A stretch of 64,000 nucleotides of DNA, from contig NC_066343.1 in the NCBI RefSeq assembly GCF_022539315.1, positions 46,945,378 through 47,009,377 of the forward strand. The letters run 5' to 3'. Numbering within the stretch: the stretch's first letter is position 1; each line of letters starts with the position of its first letter. The notes under the pieces are model-generated. The model made no database searches. It was not told the origin of the DNA and saw only the letters and a program-made list of their open reading frames with translations. The position numbers and the translations under genes were made by a program. Shown here piece by piece: positions 26,336-39,384 of the stretch. Source of the DNA: Serinus canaria. Its lineage: Eukaryota > Chordata > Aves > Passeriformes > Fringillidae.

Positions 26336-29089
26336 AGGGAAAAGAAGTTACAAAGATAGTCAAGCACTCCTTGCCATTTGGGAGAATATTGCTAGGAAAG
26401 TGCAGGGCAGGTAATGCAAAATTACAAACAAAGGTCTTGTCTTTGACTATATAGTGTTGCTACAGGCACTGGAATCTCAATGGTATCCCAAAGACTGATG
26501 CTTTTAGAAGGCTACTGAAATTTGTTTAAAAGAACTGATTCAGAAAAACCAGAAGGTAATATTTCATACAATATTCTGATTCAATTATACTCAAATGTTT
26601 TGAGATTGAAGTTTTAGAAAAGGTTTTAAGCTCTCCAACAAAATATTTTCTTGATATTAATTTCTAATTGCAACACTAATGTTTTCTTTAACATAAAAAA
26701 ATTACACTACTGTGCGTTCTGGAGGGGAATTTGTATTCCTTTAATAATTTCTTTTCTCTTAAGAATGCTGACATGGTCCAGAAAAGACATTTAACTTAAA
26801 AATGATGTAAAGGTGAATAAAAAATTAAATCACAAATACCATTTAACTGTAAATTGGATTTTAGGGTAGTTTATATCTCACTACTGAAGTATATATCTCT
26901 AAATGTTCCTAATTTAAAAGCTTTTAAAGAAGGGTGCAAAATTTCTCTGGTAGTTAATGCATTTTCCTTTTTCTCCCAAAATACTCTAAGTTGCACAAAG
27001 TTTGCAGAATGCATGGTCTAAAAATAGTGTTTATTTTCCAATAGTCTTCTTTTTGTTTATCACAATCTGAGTACCCAGCTCCAAATCCTGGGCAACAATT
27101 GTCCCTACACCTTCTCTGCTAGGTGAGTTACCTCTTACAGTCTGTGTCCCAGCTTTCTTCAGGCAAAGCTGAAGTGCTCTCTGACTGGAGTTGGGGGGGT
27201 GTTTCCTGCTTGGAGAAGGCATGCTTTTTGCTGTCAGGAGCTATTCTTTAGCTGGTCTGAGTGGAATGCAGAAGGATTGCTGTGCACTTGCAAAGACCAG
27301 CAGCATGCCAGGCCTGAACTTCACCACTACATGTTCTTTGGCACCAAAGCGTGCCTGATTTTTCACCTCTGCTGTGAATATATCCGTGGGCCTCACACTC
27401 TTAGTGAAACAATTAATATTTCCTGTATTCTTCATTTACCATTTGTGTCTCTTCCTATGCATCCCTTTTCCCCTTCAGCTCTCTTTATCCTTCCTCATGA
27501 TAGCTTCCCCACTTCTCTCTTTATGTCAAAAATACACACCAGTTTCCATAAGCGTCCTTGGAATCTGGTCCAGAAATGTTGTCAGTCATGCATCACTAAG
27601 TAGAAACAAAGCAGAAGCGCCCATGTGGAAATAATAGACTGAAAAATTCATCAAGGAAATTTCATGTGAATTGCAGAAACTCATTAGAGGTCAGAAAAGG
27701 AATATTACAACCTAAAGTTTAAGCAGTAGGAACTTTGTTTTCCTCCTACTCAAATGAACATGCTTTCTGATTTTTGATCTTTTACTTGACAAAATTGTTT
27801 CCAAAAAATCATAAAGATCCTTTCAATAGTATCTGTGTTGTACAATCAGACAAGCAGTCAGACAAGACTTATTATCTGCTGATCTTTCAGTACTTTCAAT
27901 GAAGAAAAGGTAACCACTAATTAATGACATAAAATGGAAGCCAAACTCTAATTTTCTATCTGTCTAGACTATACAGACCTTTTCAAAAGGGACTGTAATT
28001 GTGCACAGGTGTGCTGCTTTCTAAAAAATGGCATTCCATCTCTGCAAAGAATTTTAGAATTTTCATTTTGCTAAAATGTACCATATTACCCCAATTTACT
28101 AGATCGTGGGATCTGAAGGGCTGCTATTCTAACAAAGTTTGGGGTTTTTTTCTTTTCTGAATACTTATATTTTAATGCAACATCTATGTTTCATTGATTC
28201 TGCTGCAATTTTTCTCATGGTGAAGTATCACTGCCTTCACCCAAACTACCTGTAAGAAAAATATAGTTCTCAGGATCCCAGCCTAAAAACTGTGAGTTTT
28301 GAAAAACCCCTTTTTTTTTTAGATTGTTGTGCATTATCTTAATTAGTCTCAGTAATTAAATCATTAAATAATTGGCACTTACCCCTTACTAACAAACAGT
28401 AAAGCTTAGTGCTTTCTTTCTTGATCCCCTGAGACCTGATATTTCAGTTCTTCATACAGCTTTTCATTTGTGGTGTTTATGCTGTCAAAAGGCATGAGGT
28501 TGGTGCAGTTAGCCCTCTAACTGCAGCACAAACAGCACTGGGGAAGGGTTAAATTGACCTATTCATTGTACTTTCAGACAAACTGCATCTTAGGTGCATC
28601 ACCTCAGTGAAAAATGAAAGACAATGCCAAGCTGACTATAGCTAAAGCTGGACTATGAACTATGTAACTCAAAGTTGTTGTAGAGATCTGACTGACTTTT
28701 TCAACAATTATTTTTCATTGCTCATGGTTTTTGTAGGAATTCTTTTGTGGATGTGTATTTCAATAAAAATATTTTGGTTAAAGGATGGCTAATATTTTGC
28801 TTTAATGATACCAGGTTGGGCATTGACCTGTCCTTATTCTCAGTTGTAATGTTAAGCCTGCATGCCAATATCAAAAATGTGAATTTGTTTCTAGTAATTT
28901 AATCAGCTTCAGTACTGGTACTTCAGTAGCTAATATTACATCAGCTAATACTAAATGAGCTAGTACTACTTAAACTACTCTTCAGCTCATGCTGATTAGC
29001 TAAAACTGAATCAAAATAGAGATCTTTTTAAAACTACATCACTGGCCTGATTTCTCAGGATTATTTGACAGTTGGCAATTTTATGTCAA
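26336..29089. other. Intron stretch with no firm feature
   Basis: This is mostly AT-rich unique sequence. A more G/C-balanced patch at 27030-27600 has overlapping open frames on both strands (up to 134 codons), but I recognise no protein family in them. A degenerate tandem motif around AGCTAATACT lies at 28929-28975. Confidence 0.45.
28929..28975. repeat. Degenerate short tandem motif (AGCTAATAYTACAT-like)
   Basis: Three imperfect copies of an AGCTAATA/AGCTAGTA motif follow each other, spaced about 15-17 bases apart. This looks like an old slippage array. Confidence 0.55.
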
Positions 29090-29313
29090 GCAAGATATCT
29101 AGGATACTAGGAAAAATTCCTTCACCGAAAGAGTTATGAAGCACTCTAACAGGCTGCCCAGGGAAGTGGTTAGTTCATCATCCCTGGAAGTATTTAAAAG
29201 ATGTGTCGTTTTAGTGCTTAGGAATATCTTATATGGTGTATTGGTGGTGATGTATTAATTGTTAATTTCACTTTTCTTAGGTGTCTTTTCCAACCTTTAT
29301 GATTCTATGATTC
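29090..29313 (+). mobile_element. CR1 LINE 3' end
   Basis: This is the end of a CR1 3' region. It contains the characteristic 'TTCCTTCACCGAAAG...AACAGGCTGCCCAGGGAAGTGG' wording, 'ATCCCTGGAAGTATTTAAAAGATGTG', and finally 'TTTTCCAACCTTTATGATTCTATGATTCT', which holds two copies of the 8-bp CR1 terminal repeat. The piece is severely 5'-truncated and non-coding. Confidence 0.95.
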
Positions 29314-29534
29314 TCTCCTGGAAATTTCTGTGTAAAGCACTTATTTCTAAAATTCTGACAAGTGTTTTGTTAATCTGTGTCTGATTATTCATAGTAACCT
29401 TTTTTTTTTGCATTTCCTCAGGAATTCAATTGTATGTACTTATTGTGCTTAGGTTCATTAGGAAAACAAAATGAAAGTAGAGAATATACTAAATTTGTGT
29501 TGCTATGTAAGGTGTGTTTTCAAAACTCTTCACA

Positions 29535-30090
29535 AGATAATGATTCAGGGGACCTGGGCAGGATGGAGACATGGGCTTACAGGAACCTTATGAAGGGGAA
29601 GAGAGGGAAGTGGCAAGCCTTGTATCTGGGAAGGAACAACCCCTGGCAAACTGGAGGCTCACCAGGTGAAAAAAACAGCCTGAGATAAAAGTTCAGGGAG
29701 TTCTCAACTTTTGGTTGACCAAAAGTTGACCATAAATCAGTGATGTGTCCTTGCAGTAAGGAAGGCCAACATTTTTCAGGAATGAGGTGATCCTTCTCTT
29801 TCACTCAGGCATGGTCAGGTGCATCTGGACTGTTGGGTTCAACGTTAGGCTCCTCAGTAGAAGAGAAAGAAACATGTTGGAGTGAGTTCATTAAAAGCCC
29901 ACAAAGGCAGTGCTGGAATTGAAATACTGTCATACAAAGAGAAATTGAGAGCTAGGACAGCTTGGACTGATACAAGACAGCTGAGTCAGATGTTATCTGT
30001 GAATATATAAATGTACCTGATGGTAGAGGGTGAAAATATGAAAGCTGCAGTCTTCTCAGAGGACCCTACTTGACAGCCCAAGAGGCTCAC
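29535..30090 (+). mobile_element. CR1 LINE ORF2 C-terminal fragment
   Basis: The fragment begins in the ORF2 segment that reads TWAYRNLMKGK and LYLGRNNP, matching the CR1 'WA.RNLMKFN...LHLGRNNP' box. It continues through decayed forms of the following CR1 wording: 'CTTGCAGTAAGGAAGGCCAA', 'TGTTGGAGTGAGTTC' and 'TAAATGTACCTGATGG'. It stops near 30090 without a 3' end. It starts about 220 bases after the preceding CR1 end, so it is a separate insertion. A 12-bp inverted repeat has arisen inside it at 29704-29729. There is no intact frame. Confidence 0.85.
29704..29729. repeat. Perfect 12-bp inverted repeat with 2-nt loop inside a CR1 copy
   Basis: The left arm 29704-29715 (TCAACTTTTGGT) pairs exactly with 29718-29729 (ACCAAAAGTTGA). 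Other CR1 copies have no such palindrome at this point, so it probably formed after insertion by fold-back slippage. Confidence 0.85.
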
Positions 30091-31511
30091 GAAGCACTGT
30101 TAAAACATAAGACATTTTTATAATTGTTACTGGTTATGCTGTTGTTGTTGTTAGCTTTACTGCAATTATTCCAGGACTAACTGAGCCCTGGAATAGGTCA
30201 AAAGTATTTGTGTCCCCATTTTTGGAGATAATTAAAATTGAACAAAGCACAAGCCTGGGAAAGGTTCTGTAGCTTACCCAGGTCTCAGCCAGCTTCTGGA
30301 CTAGGCACTCTCAAGGTTTGATGTGCCCCTAATAATTTTTATGTTGTATTTCAACTGTTGCCTATAGAAGTAAAGTATTATTAAGCCTACTCAATTTATA
30401 AAATTAGGTGTAAGAATGATGTACCTTATACTATCAAAAATACTCTATTTCCATAACACAACAAAGAGGGAGAGAAAAATTGGCATGTTAATAATGGGTT
30501 TGTTTTCTTTTGCATAAAAAAAGTGAACATCACAGTATTCACAATGGAAAGCAAACCAAAACCTGAAGGTGTTAGCACAACTATATGCAATCATGAGGGA
30601 AGAAGACAAGTAGGAGAGATAGGTAACATACAAAACCAGTCTGTCCTTTCAAATTCTACACGCTGTAGTTTTATGCTACTTATAGCATAAAGAACTGTGT
30701 GATTGAGGTCTAAGAAACCTAGTATTTATTTCCACCAAAGATATAATCTCTCTTTTCATAAATATACCTTTAGTTGTCTATATAATCAGTGCTCTTCAGT
30801 GTGTGGGTGAAATGCTGCACAAATAAAATCAGTTGGAAAAATCCGGTTTAAATTACAGAGTCCAGGACTTGCATCTTCCTCTAAATTTACACTGTGTGAA
30901 ACACTGCATTAGAGTTCCAGAGGCATTAAATAAATCATTGGCAAATAAACTTAGTATATTTAAAATAAAAGTTATAAAATTAACTAGATATTGTTTAAAA
31001 AATAAGACTATTGCACATGCTCAGTACATACCAACACTAAGTTTTTAACTAGGTTGTTGGAGGTCCATTAAATCAAAATGCCTACGATGCAAACAGTGCT
31101 TTACTGTTTTACTTTCACAAGTATCTGTGTTGAAAACCTATAGATTAAAAAATTGGTATCACTTACTATGTAACTTCAGAAAATGTGAATTCAGTTGGAC
31201 TTATTCTAATAGTGGGGGGAAAAACAGGAAAGGGAGTGTATCTTTTCCTACTAAATGTCAGGCAAAACAAATTTTCATTTCAAATCAGGTTTGTTTTCAG
31301 TCCTGAATCGATTTTCATTAGTATTTCTGCATTTATTTTTTCTTTTACTTTTCTGACTTTCTAATGAAGCTTGTAACAGAGGAAAGGATAGTATTTAAGA
31401 TGGATGACAATACTCACTTATTTTAATTGCGCAGCATTCTGAAAAAAAAGTGCTTGAAATTAATTGAAGGAAAACTCCTAAAGTTTCTATTACTTATATT
31501 TGTTTACATCA

Positions 31512-32066
31512 GGAAGCATAACCAGCAGGTGAAGGGTGGTTATTCTCACCATTCTTGCGAGACCCTACCAGGAGTACTGTGACCCTACTCAGTGGCCCCC
31601 AACATCAGCAGAATGTAGATCTGTTGGAATGAGTCCATAGGAGGGCCACAGTGGTGGTCAGAGGGCTGGAACAGGTCTCTTTTGAAGACAGACTGAGACA
31701 GCAGTTGGGGCTGTTCAGCCTGGAGAAGTTTTTGGGGAGACCTTTGAGCACTTCCAGTACTTGAGGGAGGGCTACAGAAGGGCAGGAAAGTGAGCTTTTA
31801 CAAGTGCATGTAGTGAGAGGACAAGGAAAGAGGATGGATTTAAAATAGACCTTGGGAAGAAATTCTGTATTGTGATGGTGAGGAGGGACTGGAACAGGTT
31901 GCCCAAAGAAGTTGTGGAGGTTGCAGTCCTGGCAGTGTTCAAGGCCAGGCTGGGTGAGTTTCTGAACAATGGTCTGGTGGAAGGTGTACCTGCCCATTGC
32001 AGGGGGATTGGAACTTGATGATCTTTGAGGTTCCTTCCAACCCAAACCATGCTATGGTTCTATGTT
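31512..32066 (+). mobile_element. CR1 LINE 3' portion, about 555 bp
   Basis: This is one of the best-preserved CR1 pieces in the window. It contains the end of ORF2 (the box read as 'CTGTTCAGCCTGGAGAAG' in DNA, 31706-31725 region) and the 3' UTR with 'GGAACAGGTTGCCCAAAGAAG' near 31890. It ends 'GGTTCCTTCCAACCCAAACCATGCTATGGTTCTATG', with a decayed terminal repeat. The ORF2 frame is broken, and the 146-codon - strand frame here is a shadow. Confidence 0.95.
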
Positions 32067-35000
32067 GATTTCAAGTGTATAAAATTATTAGTCATAAAAT
32101 ATTTCGTTTTTTTCATCTGTTCACTCTTAGATCTAATTGCTAGTTTGTTTTCAGTAATGAGTGAGAAGCCCAGTGGTGACCGAAGATATGTAATACAAGG
32201 CATTACCTCCTTCACTGTTTGGAAATAATAAAAGTACATCTCAATACATCTTGACCTCTAGTGTGCAGTGAAGCCATGCAATTTAATAATTCTGTTTGTG
32301 AAGAGACTAAGTAATTATAAGAAATGGAATTTAAGTACAGCAAAGTGACAAGGAAACTGCTTAATGATGGTGAAAACAGTTATAAAATGAAAAAAAAAAC
32401 ACCACATTCTTTTGATTCCTATTTTCCTGTACCGTAAGGAATTTGCAGGTGATCTCAAAGAAGTGTGAATATTTGTGCTTTCTTTTTGAGTGGTGGAATT
32501 CCATGGGTGGAAATACTGTGCTATGATACTGAAATTGTTCTCTTGCGTTTAATTATTCATCAGTGAAATGTCACACACAAATGGAAGAAAAAAAGAAGAA
32601 GGTAAATGTAGGTAGTTTAGAATAATTGAAGTGACAGATTGGATAACAAAAGATTTGAAAGCCTCAACTGTTTCTTCTGGTGAAAATAGTAATCCTGTGG
32701 TGTTCCCTACAATACAAAAATCATCTTTGAATAGGAACTGAGGTTTAATGGTATGATGTTTCCAAATAATGACTAATCAGCTACTGCTGCTGCCTCGGCC
32801 TTTTATTTAAATAAAAAAGAAAAGGAGAGATGCATTTTTCTGTTCATCTGGTATAAAAATTGATGGATATCCAGAGTACAAAAGAGAGCGTTTTCTTTAA
32901 AAGTTTTTTAATTCAAAAAAAGAGTGATTTTCACTAGAATTTTGGATATGAGTGAAGAATACTTGTAGAAAATAAATCAGTTTCAAGGATTAAGGTATAA
33001 ATGCATGAAAAATATCAGAAATGAATGCTTATAAGCAAATTCTCAGGTTAAGTTAGAAATGCAACTTTTACAAATGCTTGCCAGATTAATGTGGAAAAAA
33101 TAATATATTTTATATCTGTTGCAACCTTTTTTTGAAATGTAGCATACTTGTATCGAGGTATATATGCAAGGGTTGCTCACTTTAATTACCATTACAGCTT
33201 CACTGCACGCTAGAGGCTATTAAAAAGGAGCTCATATGCAGACCAGATATAATACTAAACACTCCTTTATACACTAAAGGAGTGCTAAAATCATATTTAT
33301 TAGGTAATAACTACACAATATATTTATAATTTAAGAACTCTTTTCCTTTAGGAAAGGGAAGGCTTTTGACAACTTGAAAGACAGTTTACTATTTTAATGG
33401 ATATATATTAAATACAGTTTTACTTCTGTGAAAGCATGTAAATTATACAGATGTTCTTACACCACTTTGAATTCACAGTAATCTTACAAATATATAGGGT
33501 ATCAATTACACTTCTGCTATGCAATAATGTAACTCAATACAGCCAGCTTTGTGTATATGTTATTAACAGTAGAAACCACCGATTTCACGCAGGTTTATTT
33601 TCTACTTTACATCATGGGATGGGACTCTCAGTATCGATGGTATTCTAGAATAACTTTCTGCAGAGCTTTTTGATTTATTTAATATTCAAAGTATATAAAT
33701 TTTGCTTTTTTTTAAAAAGATTTTCTAAAACTAATATAAAGATATCACCATAGTAGTTAGAAATCACTAAATGAAATATTTTTTCTGTTGCAATACCTAT
33801 GCTTGTCATTCTCCATGTTATGCTCCTGGCATCTGCTTCAGCTACTTTTCCAAGTAAAGAATAGGATTAAATGAATTATAAATGAGGCATTGTGATTGAA
33901 ATCTAATCTGAATGTTGAAAATACTTCTAAAAAGTATTCTGCAAATAAATACAGTGATGTAACTTGAGAAATGTAGTGAAATATAGCATCCTGTCTTTCA
34001 GTCACATCAAAGCATAAACACTTCATATTGTTTTCAGGTTTATTCAGAAGCTTGATACAACTTCTGCCATCTCTGCCTTTTTCTCTTTTTTTTTTTTTAT
34101 TTTTAATTTCTTTGGGACTGGGACAAATGTCTTTGAAAGAGCTTCTTCTCTTTCAAAATACGGGTTCTCTAACAAGTATGGGTTAGTAACCTCCAAATGC
34201 AGCTGTTCAGCATCTGTCTTACAGGCACAGAGCTATACTGGTAGGTTTCATAAAGAAACTGAAGGATCTATTTGCAGCTTGTTCTAATTTCATTTCATTA
34301 GCCATACACTGACTGACCTATTGATTGGAGTGAAATTCCTGTTCCAACTTAGTAAATAAATTAATTTATGGATATTCAGAGAGGCCCAAGTCATGCAAGG
34401 ACGTCACAGAATAGCATTTTCAAGTAATATTGTTTTAAGTGAAACTTTGGTGTGAAATAAGATGTTATTTCTATACTTTTTATCAGCAACCTATGTTATA
34501 TTTTAGGCATACAGTAATCAAATTAAAAATAATAATGCATTTTTTAATTTAAAATACTGAATTTACAAAATAAAATGTCTTATAACTATTGTAATGATAC
34601 AATGGTAATTAGGTAATGAAATAGTAATGAAACATTCTTGATAGGTACTATCTTTTATAGAATAGATACATTTTTATTTCGCTAAATAAATTACTATCAG
34701 GTCATACAGACACTTCTTATAGTGGCAGTTGCGTGACTTGTCTTGATAGCATTTCTCTTCTCTCAGCCTGGAGCATAATTTTTTGTGCATTCAGTCATTA
34801 TTTCTCTTTCGCTTCTGTGCCTCCCCCCCCCACCTTTAACACAGTTTCCTATTGTCTGAGTCCTCACATAAGTGATTTTCCTCCTTTTGCCATATTGTGG
34901 AGCATGTATGTCAGTGCTGTAAGACATCACAGAAAGAAAAGGAGGTCAACCAGTAGTTACACCAGATGATGCAAGCAGCATTTTCTTTCTGTTCTCCGTC

Positions 35001-38000
35001 ATCTCTATTACTTCCTTTCATTTGAGATATGACAACTGAAAGTGTTTTCACTTACTCAGTTTATTTATCTCTCTGGTTTTGCCCTATAACATGGGTTTGG
35101 AGCAGTGGCAGTTAGAGAAACAGCCTTGGTGGTTCGAATTCCCATTAGTGGTATGCATTCCTTAGTTTTGTAGTTTTGGACATCAACCCAGACTGCCATG
35201 AAAAAAGTAATACTTTATTTAGGAAAATTATACAGGCTGTGGATCCATCCTAAAGGATCAAGCTCCTTTATTTCTGCCCCTTTACTTTTAGCTGGGTTAC
35301 CAATCTGCTAGAATCCTGTTGGTCAAGATGCCCTTAGAAATGAAATAAGGTCCAGAACAATAACAATTGGAAAAGGCACTTTGCAGGCACTCAAGGCTTA
35401 TGTAGATTACCTGGCATTAGCTCCCTTCTCAGTTCCCTTCTGAAGGCTGCCAGTATCAATCAACAGCAAATGAATATAAGCAACCAAAATTTTACCTTAT
35501 AGATACACCTACAACAGAGCTACACTAAATTTGGATTTAAACTATCCATTATATCAAGCAAAAAAAAAAAAAGAAGAGTGGCACAGAGAGAAACCAGGAT
35601 TTATTCTATGAGTTTTATTTATGAAATTGATGCAGGATTTTCAGATAAAGAAGACAACTTTACACATACATATAGTAGTTGAAGTCTTCTAAAAATTGTT
35701 TCTCTTTTTATTATTTTTTATACCTTTTTCTTATAAAAGTTTTTTGTTTGGTTGGAGTTTTTTTTGTTATTTGGGTCCTTTTGGGAGGGTAAGGTGTGCA
35801 TTCACCTTGTAAGGTCTATGTTTTTGCAAAATAGTCTTATCCTAATAAGTATTCAAAGACGGGATTTTCTAAAGCATATGAAAGGAGGATGCCTGCTTCC
35901 CATTGAATTTTACCAGGCACTAGGAGTTTAAAATCCTATAAAGATTGATCAGGTAAATTAAAATCACTGACAGAATTGGTATCTGAACATGAAATAAAAT
36001 GAGTATCTGTTCTATTTGGATTTTATGCTCTAGTTTGTCATGGGGCATCATTCCATTTCTCATCATTTTGCAAAGGCAGATGTTCTGCAAATGTAATCTC
36101 AAAAGGAAGTTTGTAGGACATGAATGTGAAAGTGGTGGATGTTATGCTATAGAGGGGTAAAATTAGACTATTTCAGCATTGGAATAAATCTCTTACAGAG
36201 CACTAAACCTTTGAATTTCATAATGAATTAGTTTTTGAAATGAATCGTTTGATAACTCATATTATTTCTAAAGTATATGGTTAGGGTTAATATATAGCCT
36301 ACACTTGGTTTTGTGCTGTTCATAACACAATTGTTATTTTAACCTTGTAGATGCAGCCAGTAGAACATTGCAAAAGGGGGAAATGAAGGGAAAAAAGGGC
36401 ATTTTTGAGTTTTCTCTATCACATTACATCTGCAAAAAAAATTTAATCAGCACTATTGAATGATTAATGAAAAGGAGAGTGGCAGCCACCCACCCAGAAA
36501 CTCATCTGCCTTTGAAAAGATTTAATTTAGGTGTTGGTAGCTTTCTGTTATAGTTCCTGATTTTCCTGACGTTGCATTGTTCCACTGGCTCCTTCCCTCT
36601 GAAGAATTTTCACGCATTTATTTTTTTGCTTCTTAAGATGTGCAAAATTCTAAATGTTTGCATGGATCTAGTTGAAGGATACCCAGAAGGATCCTAAGGG
36701 ATGAACAGCTACTTAAGATGGTAAATAGATTATTGTCCTGAAAACGGTGAATTGATAAGTCTGTTTCCTTTGAGAGTTTGTTGTTTGTAACCAATTGGGC
36801 TGTGCCTTATAACTCTGCTTATCGTTTGAATAAGCCTTCTTCTTCTTCTTTTGTGTTTACACACTAGTCTCTTTGTTCTCTTTTCCACAGTACTTATCAG
36901 TAGCAGTTAGCCTTTATTTTTGGAGGGTTATTGAGTCTTTTCTGAAACACACAATCTCTCTTTCTTACCATGGTACACCTTATCTCTCTGTTTTCCATGT
37001 GGAGTGCACTTTGTTGCACATGGATAACTGGAATCTGTATAAGCTTTAGGATGTAATATTGTCAAAGAACTTTTTTTTTCATTAACATTAGTTTGTCTCC
37101 AGCTCTGTGAGGAAAGTGTATACATAGTCTTTCCAGAAACTTCTTAGCCTTTAAAATAGCTGCATTTCTTTGGTTTTTCATAATTTCATGATTAATAAAT
37201 AGATATGTATGCACCCTTTGCAGTTGTCTTTAAGCACTTCACCTCATGCATTTTACCGTGGCAACTTACCTTATTTCAGTTGTTTCAGTGCTCCAGATCC
37301 AATTTATTTAATGTGGTCCTTTTCTATAATGGCAGCAACTTCCATCATAGCAAAAGGCAATCCCTTTTAGCTTTGTATCACCATTAGCACGTATCATTAG
37401 CTAATTCTGTTTTCTGCAGCCAAGTGAATAATTAGAATTCTTAAAGTCTCAAAATTGGTCCTGCAAGAACAATATTACAAATTCCTGTAGCGTTATAGCT
37501 AGGGTTTTTCTCAGCTTAGTTGAGGATAGTTTGTTAAATATTTTATGTTTCGTAAAATAATCACAGTTTGTTTTTATTTTAACTGTTAATTTCCCATTTC
37601 ATGATGCTTTGCTGAAGAATACAGTGCCTCAATACAAATATATTAGTTGTATCATTTTCCACTGTATCTAAAAAAATCAAATGTTTTATCAAAGAGAGTA
37701 GATTCATTTAGCATAGTCCAGTTTTGAGAAATCACTGGTCTGATTTATCCTGGTTGCATTTTTTCTTTGTGTTTTTTGTCTAATATTAATATCAAAGCTC
37801 AACTGCAGCACGTAGGTGTGTGTTTATACACATACAAACTGTGTTGTGTGTGTCCATAAACAAAGCATGAAAAAATATAATGACATGAAGGTTTTTTTCC
37901 TATTTGACCTACAATTGCATTAAATAGAATCCTTTATTTGGATCCTCCTAACTATATTGTGATAATGGCTTTTCTTATAGTACAGATAATCAGACAATCT

Positions 38001-38558
38001 TGGTGTCATTGTGACATAACGTAGGAATATCTCTTTGCCATCTACTTGTTAAATATTTTTCTTACAAAGGATGTTACAAACTAAGGTTCTTGATCAGTAG
38101 GAAACTCTTGGCATAGCTTTAAAGAATGTACTTCTCAATGTGTTATATTCCAGATGAATATAATCTGTTGCCTAAATTCATATCTGAGAAGTCCTACTGA
38201 ATTCAGTGAAATTAAAATGTTAAATGTCTTTTTTAATGTATCATAGAATTATGCTGATGTATTATACAATAGCTGGAATTCTGTGAACAATCTTTAAAGT
38301 TTATTAATCCTTGTCTAGTGCATGTAAAGATTAGCTTAGCTTCTTCAATAATAGCATACACATATATTCTGAAGAGATTTCGATGCCTTATTTCATTAAT
38401 GATGGGGGGGAAAAAGGTCTGCTGTTGTCCAGATGAAGATAGTACTGCTGTCCACAAAAAGGAAAATAGTGTATTATATATTTGGTTTTTATCTGGATCT
38501 TTATTTTGTGGACATGAAATGAAGTTTAGTCTCTTTGAGTTTCATTGCTTTGCTGAAG
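32067..38558. other. Intron stretch with no element recognised
   Basis: This is AT-rich sequence with simple runs, a 10-bp hairpin at 33260-33284 and a tRNA-like B-box match at 35131-35142 that lacks the rest of a tRNA. No open frame is above 80 codons. Confidence 0.5.
33260..33284. repeat. Perfect 10-bp inverted repeat
   Basis: CACTCCTTTA (33260-33269) pairs with TAAAGGAGTG (33275-33284) across the loop TACAC. The stem is short and no RNA family is recognised. Confidence 0.8.
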
Positions 38559-38680
38559 TGCGGTGGTTTAACCGTGGCTGGCTGATGGGTGCCCGCACAG
38601 CTGCTCTGTCACTCCACCTTCTCAGGGGCAAACAATCAGTACAGTCAGGACTTGGAAGAAAAGTATAAGAGATATTTACT
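38559..38680 (-). mobile_element. Truncated ERV LTR (U5 end), same family as the LTR at 54.1-55.1 kb
   Basis: It starts TGCGGTGGTTTAACCGTGGC and continues with 'GGCTGATGGGTGCCCGCACAGCTGCTCTGTCACTCC'. That is the inverted form of the 3' end of the LTR at 54062-55093 (which ends GGTCAACCCACTGC), so this piece lies in the opposite orientation. About 120 bases remain before the similarity fades. No internal retroviral genes are present. Confidence 0.7.
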
Positions 38681-38736
38681 CAATTTGAAGAATTCCTGTT
38701 AAGGCTTGTGCTGATATGGACTCAGGATTTATGGCT

Positions 38737-38977
38737 GCTGTGTCAGGGAAATTTAGGTTAGTCCTCTAGGCTTGTTATTTAGGGAAAGTTTCCTTCCCCT
38801 GAGAGTGGGTGAGCACTGGAACAGACACTCCCAAGGCAGTGGCCATGGCCACAAGCCTGATGGAGCTCAAGGATTATTTGAAGGATGCTCTCAAGTACAT
38901 GATGGGATATCCTGTGCAGGGCCAGAACTTGAACTCAATGATCTTCTTGGGCCCCTTCCTGGATATTCTGTGATTCT
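38737..38977 (+). mobile_element. CR1 LINE 3' end
   Basis: It begins 'TGTCAGGGAAATTTAGG' and contains 'GAGCACTGGAACAGACACTCCCAAGG'. It ends 'CCCCTTCCTGGATATTCTGTGATTCTGTG' with two terminal-repeat units. It is inserted close to the truncated LTR at 38559, on the same side. Confidence 0.92.
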
Positions 38978-39089
38978 GTGGTACCACTATAAAACTGGAA
39001 TTTATGGCCACTTTGTAGCATTGAAAAATCTCTTGGGTTGTGGTGAAGTGATAAGCATATCTATTGACTTTGATTTCCTTTTTCTTCAT

Positions 39090-39330
39090 TTTCAAAGAAT
39101 TGCGGAATCAAGATTGTTTGGGTTAAAATGAATCTTTAAATATTACCTAGTCCAATCCCATCTGCCATGGGAAGAGATATCTTTATCTAAATCAGGTTTC
39201 TCAGAGCCCCATGCAACTTGGCCTCCAACACTTCCGGAGTGAGGCATCTACAACTTTTCTGGGCAATCTGTTTTAGTATCTCACCACTCTCATGGTGGCT
39301 TTCTCTTGATGCCATTGTCTTTGGATGCGG
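39090..39330 (-). mobile_element. CR1 LINE 3' end (- strand)
   Basis: On the + strand it opens with a decayed terminal repeat (GAATTGCGGAATCAAG). It continues with 'CCTAGTCCAATCCCATCTGCCATGGG' and 'CTCCAACACTTCCGGAGTGAGGCATCTACAACTTTTCTGGGCAA', the inverted CR1 3' UTR. It is followed, same strand and same order, by a reverse-transcriptase fragment at 39385-39795, so the two may be one element with an internal deletion. Confidence 0.85.
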
Positions 39331-39384
39331 TCTTCTATTTAGTTTCTTTTTCTTCTGATAGTACATCTGTCAAACACACATCTT

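Noticed and set aside
31605..32045. 146-codon - strand frame
   Set aside because: It is antisense to the CR1 3' portion at 31512-32066.
35131..35142. Perfect tRNA B-box-like GGTTCGAATTCC
   Set aside because: The T-arm does not pair, and no matching A-box or cloverleaf surrounds it. It could at most be a remnant of a tRNA-derived SINE.
38243..38260. ATCATAGAATTATG, similar to an inverted CR1 tail
   Set aside because: No CR1 3'-UTR wording follows on either side, so the match is too short to support an element.
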